In this document: one piece after another, positions 63,081 to 64,000 of the stretch
How the letters are laid out: every line of letters starts with the position of its first letter
Numbering within the stretch: the first letter of the stretch is position 1
Source: RGIG3178 sp942492795
Lineage (GTDB): Bacteria; Bacillota; Clostridia; Christensenellales; QAND01
DNA length: 64,000 nucleotides
Direction: 5' to 3'
Assembly (NCBI GenBank): GCA_942492795.1
Contig: OW818639.1
Coordinates: 620,001 to 684,000 of the forward strand
Translations under genes and position numbers: made by a program
The notes under the pieces: model-generated
What the model was told of the DNA's origin: nothing
Database searches by the model: none
What the model saw: the letters and a program-made list of their open reading frames with translations, nothing else

Positions 63081-64000
63081 ATCCGTGTGCGCGGCACTGC
63101 TGTGCGTTTTGTCCCTGCTTTTGACAAGCTGCCAGAAGAGCAGCATCCGCAACGTGGTGATGAAGCCCGATGCAAGCTCATCGCAGGCGGATCAGAACGC
63201 GCAGGACGGCACTTTAAAAGAGATACGTTCCTTCCCCGTAACAGCGACGGTTAACGGCGAGACGGTGAACATGCAAATTCATGGCTGGATGGACGCAACG
63301 CACCTTTGGTGTGAAACTTATGGCAACGGGATAACCGGGTACAGCACCGTGGATGACAGTTTCGGGTTTGTCAAAAAACTTTCGGGAACAGATTTCCAGT
63401 TGCTCCTGGGCATCTCGCCGGACGGCAGGTACGCTGTCGGCTTTGAAAAGGACACACAGAAGATGGGTTCGGCGCTGATCCTCTATGACAGCAAAACGGA
63501 ACAGACGACCCGTATTTTGCAGATGGGAACAACGATGTCTCTGCAAACCCAATCGGCTTGCTTCAGCCAGGACGGGCGGTATATGAGTTTTCTTGTCGCG
63601 CTTCCGGAAGCCGTAAACGATGCAGGGGCGTTTATGCGCCTGCAAATCATCGTCTATGATCTGGAGGATCACCTGATGCAGACATATGTCGCGGACATGA
63701 TGCGTTCTGTATATCCGAATGCTCTAGAGATAACCGAAGCGAAATCGTTGCATGATTTGAGCGGTTGGATGATCACCTCCAATGAAAAGGGACTGGTGAA
63801 TGCGATCTATATGCATTTGATAGAAGGAAAGGCAATTCCGCAGGCGATGGTTCCAACAGAAAATCGAAGGATCTACGATTTGCAGATGAGCAAACTGGTC
63901 GCGTCAGGCCGGGGGCTCGCGATGGGCAAAAGTTTGAGCATCAACCAAAGCTCTCATTGGTATGATAACGCGGCGATCATACAAACGTCCAACGGAAGGA
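63070..64000 (+). CDS. lipoprotein, N-terminal part (runs off the window)
   Basis: A TTG start at 63070 overlaps the end of the kinase gene by 11 bases; AAAGGGG lies just ahead. The 310 visible residues start KIKSVCAALLCVLSLLLTSC, an export signal with lipobox Cys21, then a Ser/Gln/Ala-rich linker and a folded domain with phrases LLLGISPDGRYAVGFEK and CFSQDGRYMSFLVAL, which look like beta-propeller (TolB/WD-like) blades. No stop codon is reached. Position suggests that it senses or modulates the signal for the kinase. Family not recognised. Confidence 0.7.
   Translation, partial: MKIKSVCAALLCVLSLLLTSCQKSSIRNVVMKPDASSSQADQNAQDGTLKEIRSFPVTATVNGETVNMQIHGWMDATHLWCETYGNGITGYSTVDDSFGFVKKLSGTDFQLLLGISPDGRYAVGFEKDTQKMGSALILYDSKTEQTTRILQMGTTMSLQTQSACFSQDGRYMSFLVALPEAVNDAGAFMRLQIIVYDLEDHLMQTYVADMMRSVYPNALEITEAKSLHDLSGWMITSNEKGLVNAIYMHLIEGKAIPQAMVPTENRRIYDLQMSKLVASGRGLAMGKSLSINQSSHWYDNAAIIQTSNGR

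Noticed and set aside
61605..63152. 515-codon open frame opposite the sensor kinase
   Set aside because: Shadow of the kinase gene, whose two-component motifs are all in frame on the plus strand.

Overview
The window looks like a piece of a medium-G+C Firmicutes (Clostridia-type) chromosome carrying the replication origin. Reasons: a 16S-tRNA(Ala)-tRNA(Ile)-23S-5S operon with Gram-positive style promoters, strong AGGAGG-type ribosome binding sites, many GTG/TTG starts, Bacillus-like gene neighbourhoods (a lysine/ornithine decarboxylase-like gene, tmk, holB, ricT, an N6-methyltransferase, rsmI, then dnaA, dnaN, and further on remB, gyrB, gyrA), small clostridial ferredoxin and rubredoxin genes, and a BclA-like protein that hints at spores. 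I cannot name the genus from memory of the 16S sequence.

Layout. 1-2.1 kb: metallo-hydrolase, glyoxalase-like protein, zinc-ribbon membrane protein, tiny rubredoxin. 2.2-7.65 kb: the rRNA operon with tandem promoters and a terminator. 7.65-11.2 kb: an accessory, very AT-rich island. It holds an Xre-type repressor and a 646-residue unknown protein with a HEPN-like RNxxxH motif, plus a small conserved-looking gene behind a structured leader. It is bracketed by two near-identical hairpin-forming 94-bp direct repeats. 11.3-18.1 kb: decarboxylase, HAD phosphatase, thymidylate kinase, DNA polymerase III delta', RicT, ferredoxin, cytidine deaminase, tRNA and rRNA methyltransferases. 18.1-21.1 kb: dnaA, the bipartite oriC with DnaA boxes and a DnaA-trio-like unwinding element, and dnaN. 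21.1-28.6 kb: a minimal BclA-like protein, a GlpA/GlpB-like/DUF1667 oxidoreductase operon, a binding-protein lipoprotein, malic enzyme and a LarA-family racemase. 28.6-35.9 kb: recF (inverted relative to its usual neighbours), remB, gyrB, a small membrane protein, gyrA, a MoaD/ThiS-like protein.

36-47 kb: an OFA-type transporter; a leftward chromate transporter-PadR-heterodimeric ABC exporter operon with a good promoter and palindromic operator; pirin; a DUF937 protein; UppP; YchF. 47-58.8 kb: PH-like protein, O-antigen ligase-like protein, TRIC-type channel, lipoproteins, Fe-alcohol dehydrogenase, a fused mannose-type PTS IIC-IID protein, a 0.77-kb non-coding stretch with a candidate structured RNA, a PRK06851-type ATPase and TypA. 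58.8-60.1 kb: a complete IS3-family (IS150-type) element inserted in the loop of the intrinsic terminator shared by typA and mntP. 60.1-64 kb: MntP, then a response regulator, sensor kinase and a truncated lipoprotein gene.

Most genes are ordinary core functions of replication, translation and nucleotide metabolism. The best places for something new are the AT-rich xre/HEPN-like island with its double-sided operator, the candidate RNA near 55.1 kb, and the terminator-targeted insertion sequence. All assignments are from reading the sequence; no database search was possible.
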